From positions 4,765 through 68,764 of the forward strand of contig JAYEJA010000040.1 of assembly GCA_034660395.1 (NCBI GenBank): a DNA stretch of 64,000 nt. The letters run 5' to 3'. This stretch comes from JAQVEM01 sp034660395. GTDB lineage: Bacteria > Actinomycetota > Humimicrobiia > Humimicrobiales > Humimicrobiaceae. Each line of letters begins with the position of its first letter. Position 1 is the stretch's first letter. Made by a program: the position numbers and the translations under genes. Under the pieces are notes generated by a model. The model saw only the letters and a program-made list of their open reading frames with translations. It was not told the origin of the DNA and made no database searches. Positions 31,557-41,491 of the stretch are shown here, piece after piece.

Positions 31557-32285
31557 ATGGTTAAAAGAATTGACGGCAGAAAAATTGACCAGCTCAGAGA
31601 AATAAAAGTGACCCGCAATTATATATCGCATGCTGACGGCTCGGTATTTATTGAGATGGGTAAGACCAGGATTGTATGCACAGCTATTGTCGAGGATAAG
31701 GTTCCAAAATTTTTAAATGGTAAGGGGTCGGGATGGATAACTGCTGAGTATGATATGATACCCGGTTCAGCGCCGCAGAGAATAATCAGGCCGCAGACTA
31801 TGGGAAGAATTAACGGGAGGACCCATGAGATTCAGAGATTGATCGGCAGGTCACTGAGGGCAATAGTTGATCTGGGTAAAATAGGTGAGAGGACCGTATG
31901 GATAGATTGCGATGTAATTGAAGCTGATGGGGGAACAAGAACCGCTTCAATAACCGGCAGTTTCATTGCCCTGTTTGATTGCATGCGTTCAATGGTTGAT
32001 AGGGGAATAATTGATGCCGTGCCCATAGAAGATTTTCTTGCTGCTATAAGCGTGGGGATAGTGGATGATGATATTCTGGTTGACCTCTGTTTTAATGAAG
32101 ATTCAAGGGCGCAGGTTGATATGAATGTAGTAATGAGCTCAAAAGGTGAAATAATTGAGGTCCAGTCAACTGCTGAAATAAAACCTTTCTCAAGAGATGA
32201 TTTTGACAGGATGCTGGAGAAGGCGTCGGGCGCCATTGAAAAGATTATTGAGATTCAGAGAAAGATATTAAGCCGGAGTTTATAG
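31557..32285 (+). CDS. rph: Ribonuclease PH
   Basis: Phosphorolytic 3'-5' exoribonuclease that trims tRNA 3' ends. The 242-residue protein has RKIDQLREIKVTRNY, GSVFIEMGKTRIVCTA, the RNA-binding GRTHEIQRLIGRSLRAIVDL and the acidic DIDVIEADGGTRTAS-like stretch (WIDCDVIEADGGTRTAS). ATG at 31557 is ten bases after GGAAGG; the upstream TTG at 31548 abuts that site. It lies between murI and rdgB. Confidence 0.95.
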   Translation: MVKRIDGRKIDQLREIKVTRNYISHADGSVFIEMGKTRIVCTAIVEDKVPKFLNGKGSGWITAEYDMIPGSAPQRIIRPQTMGRINGRTHEIQRLIGRSLRAIVDLGKIGERTVWIDCDVIEADGGTRTASITGSFIALFDCMRSMVDRGIIDAVPIEDFLAAISVGIVDDDILVDLCFNEDSRAQVDMNVVMSSKGEIIEVQSTAEIKPFSRDDFDRMLEKASGAIEKIIEIQRKILSRSL

Positions 32286-32318
32286 GTAATTTGTTATTTG
32301 AATTTTAAGGAATGTTTA

Positions 32319-32915
32319 TTGCAAATAGTTATCGCTTCAAAAAATGAAGGAAAAATAAAAGAGATAAAATCTTTCTGTCATGATGCGGTAAAAGTTGAGT
32401 GGCTGACTTTTAAGGATTTTGATGGATTTCCGGAAATTATTGAGGATGGTAAGAGTTTTTTGGAAAATGCTAAAATCAAGGCAAAAGGTATTTCTCTTTA
32501 TACCGGCAGGACTGCACTTGCAGATGACTCGGGGCTGGAAGTTGACTTTTTGGGCGGCAGGCCTGGAGTAAAGTCGTCAAGATACAGCGGGGAGGATGCA
32601 ACTGATAAGCAGAACAGGGATAAACTGCTTGAGGAGCTGGATGGCGTAAAAGAAATTTCTGAAAGGGCCGCAAGATTCGTATGCAGCATGGTGCTCTGGG
32701 ATCCTAAAAAAGGTTTTGTTTCTGAAGCCAGGGGCAAATGCGAGGGCTCTATAGGGTTTGAAGAGAAGGGAAGCAGCGGTTTCGGATATGATTGCATTTT
32801 TATTCCAGCGGGGTACAATAAAACGATGGCCCGGCTGGAACCCGAAGAAAAAAACAGGATAAGCCACAGGGGAAGGGCTCTTAAGGTTCTTTATGAGTTT
32901 ATTGTAAATTTTTAG
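32319..32915 (+). CDS. rdgB: dITP/XTP pyrophosphatase (RdgB/HAM1)
   Basis: Hydrolyses non-canonical purine nucleotides such as dITP and XTP to monophosphates, keeping them out of DNA. The 198-residue protein begins MQIVIASKNEGKIKEIKSF and has the nucleotide-binding LADDSGLEVDFLGGRPGVKSSRYSG and the C-terminal FGYDCIFIPAGYNKTMARL and SHRGRAL. I choose the TTG at 32319 because AAGGA is seven bases upstream; a longer start would add seven unconserved residues. Confidence 0.94.
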   Translation: MQIVIASKNEGKIKEIKSFCHDAVKVEWLTFKDFDGFPEIIEDGKSFLENAKIKAKGISLYTGRTALADDSGLEVDFLGGRPGVKSSRYSGEDATDKQNRDKLLEELDGVKEISERAARFVCSMVLWDPKKGFVSEARGKCEGSIGFEEKGSSGFGYDCIFIPAGYNKTMARLEPEEKNRISHRGRALKVLYEFIVNF

Positions 32916-32964
32916 ATTTATGTTATCATTTTTCGTGCTAAATTTTTGGGAATTTTGAAATGAA

Positions 32965-33043
32965 CGGGGTGTAGCGCAGTTTGGTTTAGCGCACCTGCTT
33001 TGGGAGCAGGGGGTCGGAGGTTCAAATCCTCTCACCCCGACCA
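32965..33043 (+). tRNA. tRNA-Pro (UGG)
   Basis: 79 nt with encoded CCA. Acceptor CGGGGTG/CACCCCG, anticodon arm CCTGC-TTTGGGA-GCAGG gives TGG. First of a seven-tRNA cluster. Confidence 0.95.
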
Positions 33044-33049
33044 GTACGG

Positions 33050-33125
33050 GCGGGAATAGCTCAATTGGTAGAGCGTCAGCCTTCCAAGCTGAAGGTCGCG
33101 GGTTCGATCCCCGTTTCCCGCTCCA
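33050..33125 (+). tRNA. tRNA-Gly (UCC)
   Basis: 76 nt with encoded CCA. Acceptor GCGGGAA/TTCCCGC, anticodon arm TCAGC-CTTCCAA-GCTGA gives TCC. Six bases after tRNA-Pro. Confidence 0.95.
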
Positions 33126-33170
33126 ATTTTTTGAAAAAAAATTATTTGGCATAATGTTTTATGCGATTTT

Positions 33171-33247
<77 letters not shown>

Positions 33248-33363
33248 GAAATAAAGGCCGGAAGCGGATATGCCGCCTGGCAGGGGTATTGATTGGTTCT
33301 GGCAAATTTTTATACCGTATTATAAGTAAGGTATAGGTTGTATAATTTATTTGAAAATTATAT

Positions 33364-33440
33364 GGTGAGAATAGCTCAGCTGGCAGAGCACAGGATTGTG
33401 GATCCTGGGGTCGCGGGTTCGATCCCCGTTTCTCACCCCA
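33364..33440 (+). tRNA. tRNA-His (GUG)
   Basis: 77 nt including the extra 5' G (-1) facing C73, typical of bacterial tRNA-His. Anticodon arm CAGGA-TTGTGGA-TCCTG gives GTG; CCA is encoded. Confidence 0.95.
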
Positions 33441-33454
33441 TATTTTTTAGTTTT

Positions 33455-33531
33455 GCGCCTGTAGCTCAGCTGGATAGAGCGTCGGACTTCGAATCCGTGC
33501 GTCGGGGGTTCGAATCCCTCCAGGCGCGCCA
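33455..33531 (+). tRNA. tRNA-Arg (UCG)
   Basis: 77 nt with encoded CCA. Acceptor GCGCCTG/CAGGCGC, discriminator G, anticodon loop CTTCGAA gives TCG. Close relative of the tRNA-Arg (UCU) at 33171. Confidence 0.95.
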
Positions 33532-33576
33532 TATATAATTTAGAGAAGCCGGTATAGCCGGGTTTAGGATGTAAAT

Positions 33577-33652
33577 GGGCCGTTAGCTCAGCTGGTAGAG
33601 CACCTGACTCTTAATCAGGGTGTCACAGGTTCGATCCCTGTACGGCTCACCA
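33577..33652 (+). tRNA. tRNA-Lys (CUU)
   Basis: 76 nt with encoded CCA. Acceptor GGGCCGT/ACGGCTC, anticodon arm CCTGA-CTCTTAA-TCAGG gives CTT. Confidence 0.95.
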
Positions 33653-33661
33653 TTTTAATTG

Positions 33662-33748
33662 GCGAGAGTGGCGGAACTGGCAGACGCGCTAGACTTAGGA
33701 TCTAGTGGGGTAAAACCTGTAGGGGTTCAAGTCCCCTCTCTCGCACCA
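33662..33748 (+). tRNA. tRNA-Leu (UAG)
   Basis: 87 nt class II tRNA with encoded CCA. Acceptor GCGAGAG/CTCTCGC, anticodon arm CTAGA-CTTAGGA-TCTAG gives TAG, long variable arm. Its D-arm GGCGGAACTGGCAGACGC is nearly the same as that of the transposon tRNA at 28730-28818. Confidence 0.95.
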
Positions 33749-33917
33749 GGAAAGATAAAGCTATTTTGAATACATGATATTTGCTATGATGTATTTTCTT
33801 AAGGTCAATTCTATACCTGATAGAAAATTTGCAATGATTAAAGTATCTTAATTTAGTAAAATACAGGCACTATGGTATCCATATATATGATAATTCAGGT
33901 ACTAATGTTTTAAAATC

Positions 33918-33940
33918 TACCAAATTGATTGGTACTTTTT
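33918..33940 (+). terminator. Weak intrinsic terminator candidate after the tRNA cluster
   Basis: TACCAA-ATTGA-TTGGTA forms a perfect 6-bp stem, then C and five T. The stem is AT-rich, and it lies 170 bases after the last tRNA. Confidence 0.35.
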
Positions 33941-33973
33941 GGTAAACAGGGCTTTTATTCGTAAGCCGTAAGT

Positions 33974-34001
33974 TTGTATTTTATTTATTTTCTATTATAA
34001 T
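33974..34001 (+). promoter_or_regulatory. Promoter candidate for tig
   Basis: TTGTAT (33974-33979), 16-base spacer, TATAAT (33996-34001), about 50 bases before the tig start. Confidence 0.5.
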
Positions 34002-34053
34002 AAATGACTTAGCGTGGAAATAGGAAAAACTAATATTTTTAGGAGGAATTTAA

Positions 34054-35430
34054 TTGAGTTTTAAGATAAGAAGCCAGAAAAAAATTGACTTGAACAAGGT
34101 TAAACTGGTTGTAGAGATAACCAATAATATTTTAAAAAAGAATATCAGTAAGGCATATGATAATATATCATCCAGGGCAAATATGCCCGGTTTCAGGAAG
34201 GGAAAGATACCTTATAAGGTAATAGATTTAAATTATGGAAAACAGTATGTGCTCAATGAAGCAGCAAGTCTGTCCATCTCCGAGCTGTATCCGGATATAA
34301 TTAAACAGTCCGGTTTAAGTCCGATAGATTACCCGAGAATAAGGATTAACCAGCTTAAAGAAGACCTCCCGCTGGGTTTTGAATTAGAGCTTGACCTTGA
34401 GCCGGAAATAGAGCTTCCAAGATATAAGGGTATAAGGGTTACCGGAATTTCTACTGATGTATCGGATGAAGAATTAAATACTCAGATAGACAATATAAGG
34501 GGAAACTTTGCTTCTCTTGAACCGGTCGGGGATGAGAGGCCTGTTAAAAAAGGCGATTATGTCACGCTTGATTTTGACGGTAAGATTGAAGGAGAGCCGT
34601 TCAGCGGCAGCAGTGAGCAGGATTATCTTCTCGAGGTTGGGTCAGACACCATGTTTACCGATTTTGAGAATTCGCTTATAGGAGTAAAAAAGGGAGAGAT
34701 TAAAGAAGTTTCCCTGAAGCTGCCCGAAGACTCCAAAGATAAAGAAACCGCAGGGAAGAAAGCGGATTATAAGATATCGGTAAAGGAAATAAAAGCCAAA
34801 AAACTGCCCGAGCTGGATGAAGCATTCTTAAAGAATATGGGGGATTACGAAGATGAGGAAGATTTCAGGAAAACTTTAAAGGAAAAGCTGGTCGAGCAGA
34901 AGGAAAATTTCAGAAAAGAAAAGATAGTGAAAGAAATCCTGGACCATATGGTTGATAACATGAAATCCAGTGTTCCTGAAGTAATGATAAAAAGAAGGGT
35001 CAAGCAGATTAATGAAGAAATTGACAAGAATTTAAAAAACCAGAATATAACCAGGAAAGATTATATTAATGCAGTTAAAATTACGGAAGATAAATTAAAT
35101 AAGGAGATAAGGGATAGAGCCGAAAGAGAAATAAAGGAGTATTTGATTTTTAAGGCATTGGAAAAAGCAGAAAGGAAAAATATCGAGCTCCCGGAAGATG
35201 AGGTAAACAAAGAGAAGGAAAATATATTAACAAGATATAAAAGTGAAGAAGATATTAAAAAAGTTAAAAAATTCTTTGAAAGTGAAGATGGCAGGGAAAC
35301 CATCGTGCAGACTTTAAAGAGGAGAAAAATAATTGACATACTCGTAAACAATGCAAAAATAGAAGAAATTAAAGATAAAACAGGAGATGACAGAAAGAAT
35401 AAAAAGTTGTGGACTCCTGGGTCAAAGTAA
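34054..35430 (+). CDS. tig: Trigger factor
   Basis: Ribosome-bound chaperone and prolyl isomerase. The 458-residue protein has the N-terminal ribosome-binding domain with the signature PGFRKGKIP (about 47-55), a central FKBP domain (about 150-240, GDYVTLDFDGKIEGEPF) and the long helical C-terminal substrate cradle. TTG start behind AGGAGGAA. The tig-clpP-clpX order is widespread and supports a shared proteostasis role. Confidence 0.96.
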   Translation: MSFKIRSQKKIDLNKVKLVVEITNNILKKNISKAYDNISSRANMPGFRKGKIPYKVIDLNYGKQYVLNEAASLSISELYPDIIKQSGLSPIDYPRIRINQLKEDLPLGFELELDLEPEIELPRYKGIRVTGISTDVSDEELNTQIDNIRGNFASLEPVGDERPVKKGDYVTLDFDGKIEGEPFSGSSEQDYLLEVGSDTMFTDFENSLIGVKKGEIKEVSLKLPEDSKDKETAGKKADYKISVKEIKAKKLPELDEAFLKNMGDYEDEEDFRKTLKEKLVEQKENFRKEKIVKEILDHMVDNMKSSVPEVMIKRRVKQINEEIDKNLKNQNITRKDYINAVKITEDKLNKEIRDRAEREIKEYLIFKALEKAERKNIELPEDEVNKEKENILTRYKSEEDIKKVKKFFESEDGRETIVQTLKRRKIIDILVNNAKIEEIKDKTGDDRKNKKLWTPGSK

Positions 35431-35446
35431 ATGAAAAGGTGAGATG

Positions 35447-36043
35447 ATGGAGATGAATAACAATTATTTAGTTCCGATGGTAATTGAGCAAACTAACAGG
35501 GGGGAGCGTTCTTTTGATATTTACTCCCGCCTTCTTAAAGAAAGAATTATTTTTCTGGGAGTTGCCGTTGATGATAATGTGGCAAATCTGGTCATGGCCC
35601 AGATGCTGCATCTGGAAGCGGAAGACCCGGAAAAAGATATTCAATTATATATAAACAGTCCCGGCGGAATTGTGACTTCCGCACTTGCCGTATATGATAC
35701 AATGCAGTTTATAAAGTCTCCGGTATCAACTATCTGTATCGGGCAGGCAGCAAGTGCAGCTGCAGTTCTTCTTCTGGCGGGAGAGAAAGGGAAGAGATCC
35801 TCTCTGCCCAATTCAAGGGTTATGCTGCATCAGCCGTCAGGGGGTGTTTCAGGAACTACCATTGACGTTGAAATTCATGCAAAGGAAATGGTAAGGATAA
35901 GAGCTCTATTAAATGAAATAATTGCAAAACATACGAAGCAGGATGTAAAAAGAGTGGAAAAAGATACCGAGAGAGATTTCATATTAAGCGCGGAAGAGGC
36001 AAAAAAATACGGTATTGTAGATGAAGTAATTTATAAAAAGTAA
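35447..36043 (+). CDS. clpP: ATP-dependent Clp protease proteolytic subunit
   Basis: Serine protease that forms the ClpXP chamber. The 198-residue protein has the catalytic triad S103 (GQAASAAAV), H128 (MLHQPSGG) and D177 (TERDF). In the serine motif the usual MG after AAS is AA. Three ATGs lie close together (35444, 35447, 35453); I choose 35447, five bases after AAGGTG. It works with ClpX, encoded next, on SsrA-tagged proteins. Confidence 0.95.
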   Translation: MEMNNNYLVPMVIEQTNRGERSFDIYSRLLKERIIFLGVAVDDNVANLVMAQMLHLEAEDPEKDIQLYINSPGGIVTSALAVYDTMQFIKSPVSTICIGQAASAAAVLLLAGEKGKRSSLPNSRVMLHQPSGGVSGTTIDVEIHAKEMVRIRALLNEIIAKHTKQDVKRVEKDTERDFILSAEEAKKYGIVDEVIYKK

Positions 36044-36137
36044 AAGTATGGTAGATTTTCATTTGAAAACATAAGAAATATATCACGCATTATAAAATAT
36101 TAATTTTTAAGGAAGCCAATAAGGAGAGTGTATAAAT

Positions 36138-37418
36138 TTGTCATCTGAGGATAAAAAAAATGGTGATTTTTTAAAGTGTTCTTTCTGTGGTAAATCTCAA
36201 AAACAGGTAAAAAAGCTTATTGCGGGTCCGGGAGTTTATATCTGCAACGAGTGTGTTGACCTGTGTAATGAGATTATTAATGAAGAATTAAAGGAACAGA
36301 AAAAAGTTGATTTCAGCAACCTGCCGAGACCCGGGGAGATATATTCAATTTTAAATGATTACGTGGTCGGGCAGGAACGTGCAAAAAAAGTCCTATCTGT
36401 AGCGGTTTATAACCATTATAAAAGGGTTAAGTATGAGGATAAGCTGAAGCAGGACGATACCGAAATAGAAAAGAGCAATATTATGCTTATAGGTCCCACC
36501 GGATGCGGTAAGACGCTGCTGGCGCAGACACTGGCCAGGATATTAAATGTTCCGTTCTGCATAGCTGATTCAACGTCCCTGACGGAAGCAGGTTATGTAG
36601 GTGAGGATGTAGAGAATATATTGCTGAGATTAATACAGGCGGCAGATTTTGATATTAAAAGAGCTGAAACGGGAATTATTTATCTGGACGAGATAGACAA
36701 AATAAGCCGCAAATCGGAAAACCCCTCCATTACAAGGGATGTATCGGGGGAAGGAGTCCAGCAGGCACTGCTTAAAATCCTGGAAGGCACCGAAGCAAAT
36801 GTCCCTCCCCAGGGAGGAAGGAAACATCCGCATCAGGATTTCATACAGATTAATACAAGTAATATACTTTTTATATGCGGCGGTTCATTCAGCGGACTGG
36901 AAAGTATAATCGAAAAGAGGATAAACAAGAGCAGTATAGGATTTGTTTCAGGCAAAATACCTGCTCAGTCTAAAAAGGTAGATAAGCTGCTTCCGCAGGC
37001 AATGCCTGAAGATTTATTAAAATACGGCCTGATTCCAGAACTTATCGGAAGGCTGCCGGTAATAAGCACGCTGTCCAATCTTACTGAAGATGACCTTATA
37101 AAAATTCTGGTTGAACCTAAAAATTCCCTGGTAAAGCAGTATGAGAAGATGTTTAAAATGGATGATGTCAGTCTGGAGTTCACTGATGATGCCTTAAGGG
37201 AGATTTCAAAGCTTGCTTCAAAGAGGGGCTCGGGAGCCAGGGGCTTAAGGGCGATAATGGAAGAAGTTATGCTGAACGTGATGTTCGAGATACCGGACCG
37301 TAAGGATATTGATAAATGCATAATAAACAGGGAAGTTATAAAGGATAAGGTTGAACCCGAGATACTGGGAAGGTCGAATAATAAAGTATTTCTGAAAGAT
37401 GAGGAAAAATCAGCTTAA
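36138..37418 (+). CDS. clpX: ATP-dependent Clp protease ATP-binding subunit ClpX
   Basis: AAA+ unfoldase partner of ClpP. The 426-residue protein has the N-terminal zinc-binding domain (CSFCGK...CNECVDLC, about 12-37), Walker A GPTGCGKTLLAQ (about 119-130), Walker B IIYLDEIDK, the pore and ClpP-binding loops (IGF in SSIGFVSG) and the sensor region RGSGARGLRAIMEE. TTG start with AAGGAGAG upstream. It overlaps the valS frame by 20 bases. Confidence 0.96.
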   Translation: MSSEDKKNGDFLKCSFCGKSQKQVKKLIAGPGVYICNECVDLCNEIINEELKEQKKVDFSNLPRPGEIYSILNDYVVGQERAKKVLSVAVYNHYKRVKYEDKLKQDDTEIEKSNIMLIGPTGCGKTLLAQTLARILNVPFCIADSTSLTEAGYVGEDVENILLRLIQAADFDIKRAETGIIYLDEIDKISRKSENPSITRDVSGEGVQQALLKILEGTEANVPPQGGRKHPHQDFIQINTSNILFICGGSFSGLESIIEKRINKSSIGFVSGKIPAQSKKVDKLLPQAMPEDLLKYGLIPELIGRLPVISTLSNLTEDDLIKILVEPKNSLVKQYEKMFKMDDVSLEFTDDALREISKLASKRGSGARGLRAIMEEVMLNVMFEIPDRKDIDKCIINREVIKDKVEPEILGRSNNKVFLKDEEKSA

Positions 37419-40089
37419 AATGTTTGAGGGAATTGAAGGCAAATATAATCCTTCATCATTTGAAAAAGAAATTTATAGTTACTGGCTGGAAAATAAATAT
37501 TTCTCAGCGGAGATAGATAAGTCAAAAAAACCATTCAGCATAGTGATTCCCCCTCCAAATGTTACAGGATATCTTCACATAGGCCATGCTCTAAATAATA
37601 CCCTTCAGGATATAATCGTAAGGTATAAAAGAATGAAGGGGTATAACACTACCTGGGTGCCCGGGACGGACCATGCAGGAATAGCAACCCAGAATGTGGT
37701 TGAGAAATTCCTGGAAAAGAAAAATATGGATAGATTCCAGCTTGGCAGGGAGAAGTTTATTGACCAGGTATGGAAATGGAAGGATGAATACGGAAGCAGG
37801 ATAATAAACCAGCTTAAGTCTCTCGGTTGTTCATGTGACTGGGACAGGGAGAGGTTCACTTTTGATGATAACTATGTCAAGGCGGTAACCAGAGAATTCG
37901 TAACCCTTTATAATGACGGCCTGATCTATAAAGGGAATTACATGATTAACTGGTGCCCAAGGTGCAGGACTGCAATTTCTGATATCGAGGTGGAGCATGA
38001 AGAAAAGAAAGGCAGCCTGTGGGATATTAAATATCCGCTTATAGACACTGAAACCGGCAAGCCCGGCAGTGAGTACCTGGTAGTTTCAACCACAAGGCCC
38101 GAGACCATGCTGGGAGATACTGCGGTAGCCGTAAATCCTGAAGATAAAAGATATAAGAAGTACAGGGGAAGATTCGTCTATTTACCTCTTATGAAGCGAA
38201 AAATACCGGTTATAGAAGACTCTTTCGTTGATATGGAATTCGGGACCGGCGCGGTAAAGGTTACGCCTGCTCATGACCCCAATGATTTTGAGATTGGCAG
38301 GAGGCACGGGCTTAAGGAAATAAATATATTTGAAGAAGATGCTGCCTTGAATTCCAACGGAGGTAAATATAAGGGGCTGGACCGCTATGAAGCAAGAGAA
38401 AAGGTTTTAAAGGACCTGGAGAGGGGTGGATATCTTACCGGCAGGAGGCCCCATGTATCGTCAGTTGGAATTTGTTCGCGCTGCAGCACTGTAGTGGAGC
38501 CGAGGGTATCAATGCAGTGGTTCGTTTCCATGAAAAAGCTTGCCGGGCCCGCTATAGAGGTGGTAAAAGACGGCAGGGTAAAGATAATACCGGGTAAATG
38601 GAAAAAAATATATTTTGACTGGATGGAGAATATAAGGGATTGGTGCATATCCCGCCAGTTGTGGTGGGGGCACCGCATTCCGGTCTGGTATTGCAGTGAT
38701 TGCAGTGAGATGATAGTAAGCGAAGAAAAACCGCTGAAATGCCCTAACTGCAAGGGCAGCAGCCTCAGGCAGGATAATGATGTCATGGATACCTGGTTCA
38801 GCTCATGCCTGTGGCCATTTGCGGTTTTTGGGTGGCCCGAGGAAACTAAAGATTTAAAACATTTCTTCCCCACCGATACCCTGGTAACGGCACATGATAT
38901 TATTTTCTTCTGGGTGGCCAGGATGATTATGATGAGCTTATATTTCAGGGGAGATGTTCCTTTCAGGGAGGTTTTTATAAATCCGCTGGTAAATGATGAA
39001 TCGGGCCGGAAAATGTCCAAATCCAGGGGCAATGTGGCGGACCCCATGGATATAATTGAGAAAAAGGGAGCAGATGTCTTAAGATTTACGCTGGCATCTC
39101 TAACCACACCCGGGAAAAACCTGGTACTGGGAGATGAAAAAATTGAGGGTGTCAGGAATTTTGCGAATAAATTATGGAACGCATCAAAATTCGTGTCTTC
39201 AAACCTGGATGAAAATATTGATTTTAATAACACGGATATGACACAACTGGACTTAAATATATGGGACAGGTGGATAATATCAAGATTAAATGGGGTAATA
39301 AGGGAAGTAGAGAAGTACCTGGGGAATTACAAGTTTTCTTTTGCATCAAAACTTCTGGTAAATTTTTTCTGGAATGATTACTGCGACTGGTATATTGAAT
39401 CAACAAAAATAAGGGTATACAAGAAGGAAAACAGTATTAATAGAAAAAGTGCTTTATATGTTTTATGGTATATTCTGGAAAGATATCTCAGGGTTCTGCA
39501 TCCTTTTATGCCATTTGTAACGGAAAAAATATGGCAGAATATACCTCACAGCGGGCAGAGTCTGGTTATAAAGGATTTCCCCGGATTTGAGAAGGAAAAT
39601 GTTAATAAAAAGGCGGAAGATGAAATAGAATTGCTTTTTAAGGTAATAAGCGCAATAAGAAAGACAAGATCGGAGCTGAAAATAAATCCTTATAAAAAAT
39701 TAAGGGTTGTACTGGAAACCGGCGGCAGGGAAAAAGCATTGCTTGAAGATAACGGAGAATATGTCTGCAGCCTGTCAAAGTCAGATAAAATGGAATTCGG
39801 CAGCTGCAGCGGCCAGAAGGGTTATGTGAAAACTGCTGCAGGCGATATAAATATATATATTTATATACTTGATGCGATTGATATTGAACTTGAGATAAAA
39901 AGAATAAAGGACCAGATAAGAAAAACTGAAATCCAGGCGGAAAAGAGCAGAAAAAAGATATCAAATGCAGATTTTATGAAAAAGGCGCCTGCCGGGATAA
40001 TAAGCAGGGAAAAGGATAAACTCAAAGAGGCGGATAAGGCGCTGGAGACACTTGAGGAACAGCTTACCAGAATAAAAGCTATTGGCTAA
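37399..40089 (+). CDS. valS: Valyl-tRNA synthetase
   Basis: Class I aminoacyl-tRNA synthetase that charges tRNA-Val. The 896-residue protein has HIGHALNNTLQD (about 58), the editing domain with TTRPETMLGDTAVAV, KMSKSRGN (about 538), and a C-terminal coiled-coil arm (about 830-896). The first ATG (37399) overlaps clpX; an ATG at 37420, directly after the clpX stop, is an equally possible start. Neither has a strong ribosome binding site, which suggests coupling to clpX. Confidence 0.96.
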   Translation: MRKNQLKMFEGIEGKYNPSSFEKEIYSYWLENKYFSAEIDKSKKPFSIVIPPPNVTGYLHIGHALNNTLQDIIVRYKRMKGYNTTWVPGTDHAGIATQNVVEKFLEKKNMDRFQLGREKFIDQVWKWKDEYGSRIINQLKSLGCSCDWDRERFTFDDNYVKAVTREFVTLYNDGLIYKGNYMINWCPRCRTAISDIEVEHEEKKGSLWDIKYPLIDTETGKPGSEYLVVSTTRPETMLGDTAVAVNPEDKRYKKYRGRFVYLPLMKRKIPVIEDSFVDMEFGTGAVKVTPAHDPNDFEIGRRHGLKEINIFEEDAALNSNGGKYKGLDRYEAREKVLKDLERGGYLTGRRPHVSSVGICSRCSTVVEPRVSMQWFVSMKKLAGPAIEVVKDGRVKIIPGKWKKIYFDWMENIRDWCISRQLWWGHRIPVWYCSDCSEMIVSEEKPLKCPNCKGSSLRQDNDVMDTWFSSCLWPFAVFGWPEETKDLKHFFPTDTLVTAHDIIFFWVARMIMMSLYFRGDVPFREVFINPLVNDESGRKMSKSRGNVADPMDIIEKKGADVLRFTLASLTTPGKNLVLGDEKIEGVRNFANKLWNASKFVSSNLDENIDFNNTDMTQLDLNIWDRWIISRLNGVIREVEKYLGNYKFSFASKLLVNFFWNDYCDWYIESTKIRVYKKENSINRKSALYVLWYILERYLRVLHPFMPFVTEKIWQNIPHSGQSLVIKDFPGFEKENVNKKAEDEIELLFKVISAIRKTRSELKINPYKKLRVVLETGGREKALLEDNGEYVCSLSKSDKMEFGSCSGQKGYVKTAAGDINIYIYILDAIDIELEIKRIKDQIRKTEIQAEKSRKKISNADFMKKAPAGIISREKDKLKEADKALETLEEQLTRIKAIG

Positions 40090-40117
40090 AAAATCAAAGT
40101 CATAACCAGAGTGTGAT

Positions 40118-41437
40118 ATGTTAAACTACGGTCAGGTATGCAAATATTTGGATGGTTGCCTGATTTTTGGCATAAAACCGGGCCTGGAAAGAGTCCGTAA
40201 ACTGCTTGAGCTTTTAGGCAATCCCCAGAAGAAGCCGGATTTTATTCATGTAGTGGGAACGAACGGAAAGACATCCACTACAAAAATTACTGCTGCCATA
40301 TTAAAAAACCATGGTATTAAAACAGGTTATTATATTTCACCTCATATAAATAGCTATACGGAAAGAATATGGATTGACGGAGAAGATATTTCTGAAGAAA
40401 AATTTTCAGGGGCTTTTAACGAAATATATCCATATATAAAAAAAGTGAATGAAATGAATATGCAGGGCCCCATGACCCAGTTTGAAATAATTACCGCGAT
40501 GGCGTTTAATATTGCAAAAAGCGAGGGCGTAAGGGCTATGGTGCTGGAGGCGGGCATGGGCGGAAGATGGGACGCTACCAATATCGGCCGGGCAGATGTT
40601 GCAGGTCTTACCGGCGTGAGCCTTGAACATACAAAAATTCTTGGAAATACCGTAAGAGAGATATCTTCTGAAAAGGTGCAGGTTATAAAGGAGAATGCAC
40701 TTGTCGCAACGACAAGCATGGAAAGGGAAGTTCTAAAAATTATTAGAAGTAAGGTCAGCAGCACTAATTCCCGGCTTTTTTTGTACGGAAAGGATTTTTA
40801 TATAAAAAAGAAAGTAAACCTGGGAATGGAGGGATGGCTTCTTGATATAAAAGGGACTGGCAGTACCTGCAGGAGAATGAAATTTCCTGTTCCCGGAAAA
40901 TATCAGACATTCAATTTGTCCCTGGCCATGGTGCTCGCGGAACTGTATATGAAGACTTTAAACAAGAAACTGGATTGCGAAAGGGTAAAAGGAGGTATTG
41001 AAAAAATTAAAATAAGGGGGAGATTTGAAATTATAAGGGAAAGGCCTCTTTTGATAGCTGATGCAGCCCATAATCCCGGCGGTATTGAAAAACTGGCTGA
41101 AAACCTGGCAGAGTATTTTAAAAGGCGCAAAAAAATAATAATTTTTGCTGTTTTAAGGGATAAGGACTATGAAAACATGGTTGAAAAAATAATCAATGTA
41201 GGAGATGTATTGATTCTAACCTCAAGCCGGACCGAAAGGAGCCTTGATGCAGGTAAGCTGGAAGAGGTCGTAAGAAGGAAGGCCGTGGAATCCGTGGATA
41301 TAGAAGGTCGTCCGGCAGAAATTTACAGGATAAGGGATATAAAAAATTCCGTAAAATTTGCTTTAAAAATATCTGATATAAATGATATTATATGCATTAC
41401 TGGTTCGATAACTAATTTAAAAGATATTGTCAGTTAG
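40118..41437 (+). CDS. folC: Folylpolyglutamate synthase / dihydrofolate synthase
   Basis: Adds glutamate to folates (and to dihydropteroate in the bifunctional form). The 439-residue Mur-ligase-like protein has the P-loop VVGTNGKTSTTKITAAIL (about 44-61), LEAGMGGRWDATN and the C-terminal domain start DAAHNPGGIEKL. It follows valS by 28 bases as in actinobacteria. Confidence 0.94.
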   Translation: MLNYGQVCKYLDGCLIFGIKPGLERVRKLLELLGNPQKKPDFIHVVGTNGKTSTTKITAAILKNHGIKTGYYISPHINSYTERIWIDGEDISEEKFSGAFNEIYPYIKKVNEMNMQGPMTQFEIITAMAFNIAKSEGVRAMVLEAGMGGRWDATNIGRADVAGLTGVSLEHTKILGNTVREISSEKVQVIKENALVATTSMEREVLKIIRSKVSSTNSRLFLYGKDFYIKKKVNLGMEGWLLDIKGTGSTCRRMKFPVPGKYQTFNLSLAMVLAELYMKTLNKKLDCERVKGGIEKIKIRGRFEIIRERPLLIADAAHNPGGIEKLAENLAEYFKRRKKIIIFAVLRDKDYENMVEKIINVGDVLILTSSRTERSLDAGKLEEVVRRKAVESVDIEGRPAEIYRIRDIKNSVKFALKISDINDIICITGSITNLKDIVS

Positions 41438-41491
41438 ATAATTAAATTTGTCAGAATTTATTAAATAATAAAAACTAAATATGGGGGATTG

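Larger units (their letters stand above)
33749..34053 (+). other. Intergenic region between tRNA cluster and tig
   Basis: No gene. It holds a terminator-like hairpin (33918-33940) and a promoter for tig (33974-34001); nothing else recognised. Confidence 0.5.

Noticed and set aside
38385..39233. Long open frame antisense to valS (282 codons)
   Set aside because: It lies fully opposite a conserved synthetase gene, with no ribosome binding site or recognisable domain.
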